A DNA stretch of 64,000 nt from Erythrocercus mccallii (taxonomy: Eukaryota > Chordata > Aves > Passeriformes > Dicruridae), in contig VZRG01002340.1 in NCBI GenBank assembly GCA_013397435.1, positions 43,964 to 107,963 of the forward strand. The letters run 5' to 3'. Both the position numbers and the translations under genes were made by a program. How positions within the stretch are numbered: position 1 is the first letter of the stretch; every line of letters starts with the position of its first letter. Below the pieces are notes generated by a model. It did not search any database. It was not told the DNA's origin and worked only from the letters and a program-made list of their open reading frames with translations. Shown here piece after piece: positions 61,661 through 64,000 of this stretch.

Positions 61661-64000
61661 TTCTCTGTGGTTAATTTTTAGTAAGATTGACACTAAGGTA
61701 TGAGAAGAAAAATCTGGCCTATGACATTGAGTGTGGCAGCACCAAACGTTGCACATAATGCTGGCTTGGACCGAAGCAGGTTCCAGCTTTAGAAGCCCCC
61801 GCGCTTTGCCCGCGTAGGACACAATCAGCTCTTCATGGAAATGACGGCTCTAATGAGCTATTCCCCACAGAACCAATTTAGCCCACAAGCAACTGTCAAC
61901 AGCTGCTATTTAATTTTAATTGCACAATGCCCTACTGCTCTGGCTCCTGCTATATGATAAAGAGAGGAACCCAATCCCTCTCTTCTTGTGGGAAAGGCCC
62001 CTGGGGAAAAGTGGTTGTATAGTTCCTTCGTGCCTCATAGCTTGATCTGGCTCCGGCTGCAGCTGAATATATGTGATGAAAGAAAGAGAATCAGATGGGA
62101 GAGGGAAAGGTCCAGGGAGGTATACACGTTCATTAGCATCTTGAGGACACACAGTTTATGTAACAAAATATTCTACATCATAGTACGCGTCATCCGTAGC
62201 TTTAGCAATCGTTACTTAAAGGAAACCTGAAGAAACCATTCCACCAGTAGTGTTTCAGAAATTCCTTGGTGCATGGAGAAGTGTGGGAGCTGCAGACAGA
62301 GGAATACAAACCAAAGGCTTGGTGGCACACTCGAGAGTTAAGACTGAGAGGAAATGCTTGTAAGGGTGATAGTCACAGTAAAACTTGCAAGTCACTAATT
62401 CTTCTCTTACATTAACCAAGGCGAGTTTCATCTTCAAGTTTTCCCTGGGGGCAGGGGGGAGGAGGCAATGCCATCTAGTGTTAATAAAGAACAAAGCCTC
62501 CTTTCTTAACACCTCTGTCCAAACAGGGTACCAATGGATAACTAAAATTTGGAATGGTCCCACTGGTTTTGTGTAACAGACAGAACCACTGAGTGCACAT
62601 GTGCAATATTTATAGAAACTGATGAGAAGAACATGGTGCAAACAGGCAAAATGGTGTTTAATCAGGGGCTTAAGCACATAAGGAATCCAAAAAATAGTTT
62701 TGTGATGGGGAAGCTGTCAGGATTGATTATCAGAGGATGGGAAGCAGTCATTTTGTCATATTGAACTCTCCTGGTTTTATTTTGGGACATAATGTCTTCA
62801 TTGATTCTTAGACATGTTTGTTTGGGGTGGTGGTTTGATAAAAAATGCGTCCTGTTCACTGGCATGTTTGAAGGGAGAGGAGTGATTCTTTGTATGTTTT
62901 TTTTAAACTATAGGAGTACCGTGGATGAGGTGGGCTGCAATATAAAACACAGTAGGAAGAAAGAGAGCAAAGAGGTCAGTTCAGGTGTCAGCTGGAAAGA
63001 AACCACAGCAACACATCTGCTGGGGTAGATAAAAGGCTGTGTGTTTGGTTGGAGGCTACTAATTTCTAAGTTTAGTAATAGATACTTTCAAAAAGGCACA
63101 TTTACCAATCTGAAAATGCAGATCACATCCTGATATTGCAAATATTTTTGCACATTCTTATCTGTAGGCAGGAAAGGGTACTTAGAACAGATCTGAGCAC
63201 AGGGAGAATAATAGCCAGAAATCAAAGCTTTAGACAACAGTTAAATACAGTAAAGAGCCTTAGCTACTGTGAGTGAATGGGATTTCACTGCTACTGAAGT
63301 CTACCTATTTCACTGGTTTGTATGTTTGCAAACTGTAAAATAAACTACTGTGACAGCTTGACTATTTCTGGCGAGAATAATGTATCATAAAAAATAAGGT
63401 GTTTTTAGGACTGCCAGTTAAACCAAGTTGAGAAATAAATCTGAATTTTAAATGCAGTGATGCTCTTGAAATATTGAGTCTCTGTGTTTATTCAAGAACA
63501 ATACTTCTTTTTCTCATTAATTTATATGGTTGGTTTTTCTGGGATGGGTTGTTACCACATGGAATACTCAGAAAACAAGTGTAAAAATTGTAAATATTGA
63601 ATGACAGAAATGTGAAGATTGGTTAACTGAAACCAGTAAAGAGTGGTCTCAAAGCTTGTTTCTTTCTGTGCCAAAGGAAGGGACATAGGAAAGAAAATGA
63701 AGCTTAAATACTTACAGAGTTGGAGATTTAAAGTATTCATCATGCTGAAAAGGAAGCATTTAAAATTTCTACATTCAGCAGAAGTACAGACTTTCTTAGG
63801 GACACCTCATCTCCCTCAGGTAGCTGTGCACATCGTCTGTTTCCGGAGGTTATAACTGGAAAATGTTTCCTTTTCTGGCAGAGTTGTGAGGATGCTCCTG
63901 ACCCTTTTAAATACCCCTGCAGGCCCAGGGGGACACTGAGTCAAGGCAGGCACCACTGGCTGGCAGGTGACTGACCCAGTGCTGTCCCTGCTGGCTGGCG
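61661..64000. other. Upstream flank of the CpG island, nothing recognised
   Basis: Composition returns to AT-rich after about 61660. There is no recognised gene, transposon or RNA. The longest frame is a 140-codon minus-strand frame (62255-62677) without known domains. The last 100 bases become GC-richer (CTGGCTGGC repeats near 63955-64000), which may begin another feature outside the window. Confidence 0.55.

Noticed and set aside
1..64000. CRISPR arrays, operons, insertion sequences or phage modules
   Set aside because: No regularly spaced repeats, no ribosome-binding-site or operon layout, and clear vertebrate repeats and splice signals.

Overview
This is a vertebrate nuclear genomic window, almost certainly from a bird and probably from a songbird. 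The evidence is several CR1 retrotransposon fragments with the avian 3' tail, a short interspersed element built from tRNA-Ile with a CR1-like tail (the architecture known from zebra finch TguSINE1), and a reverse-oriented LTR-like block resembling passerine endogenous-retrovirus LTRs. It is not prokaryotic: there are no operons, and nearly all open reading frames are short chance frames in AT-rich DNA.

One gene is recognisable. On the minus strand, 60324-60681 is the first coding exon of a Nance-Horan syndrome family gene. It encodes 119 residues plus one base and ends at a clean GTGAGT splice donor. The protein has the MPxxxRxxEPxxLC start and the helical WAVE-homology domain shared by NHS/NHSL proteins and WAVE/SCAR. 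NHSL1 is the best guess by elimination, but the paralogue is not proven. The exon lies in a CpG island of about 1.9 kb (about 59800-61660) that holds the presumed promoter and GC-rich 5' leader, two short upstream reading frames, a 43-bp pure-purine tract and G-quadruplex motifs.

Everything from 1 to 60323 is read as part of intron 1, since no further exon was recognised; the next exon is beyond the window. The intron is AT-rich with few recognisable transposons, about 1.4 kb in 60 kb by eye: CR1 at 21608-21879, a tRNA-Ile SINE at 39784-39925, a CR1 tail at 44871-44919, and a nested cluster at 47868-48800 (LTR-like block, CR1 3' fragment, CR1 reverse-transcriptase fragment). The rest is unique-looking DNA with microsatellites, A/T-rich tracts, three perfect hairpins, two small tandem duplications and some isolated GC-richer patches. 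The 2.3 kb upstream of the CpG island (61661-64000) holds nothing I recognise.

I found no convincing undescribed system. The points most worth checking are the isolated WAVE-homology exon more than 60 kb from the rest of its gene, its upstream reading frames, the low repeat content of the intron, and the order of the 48-kb repeat cluster.
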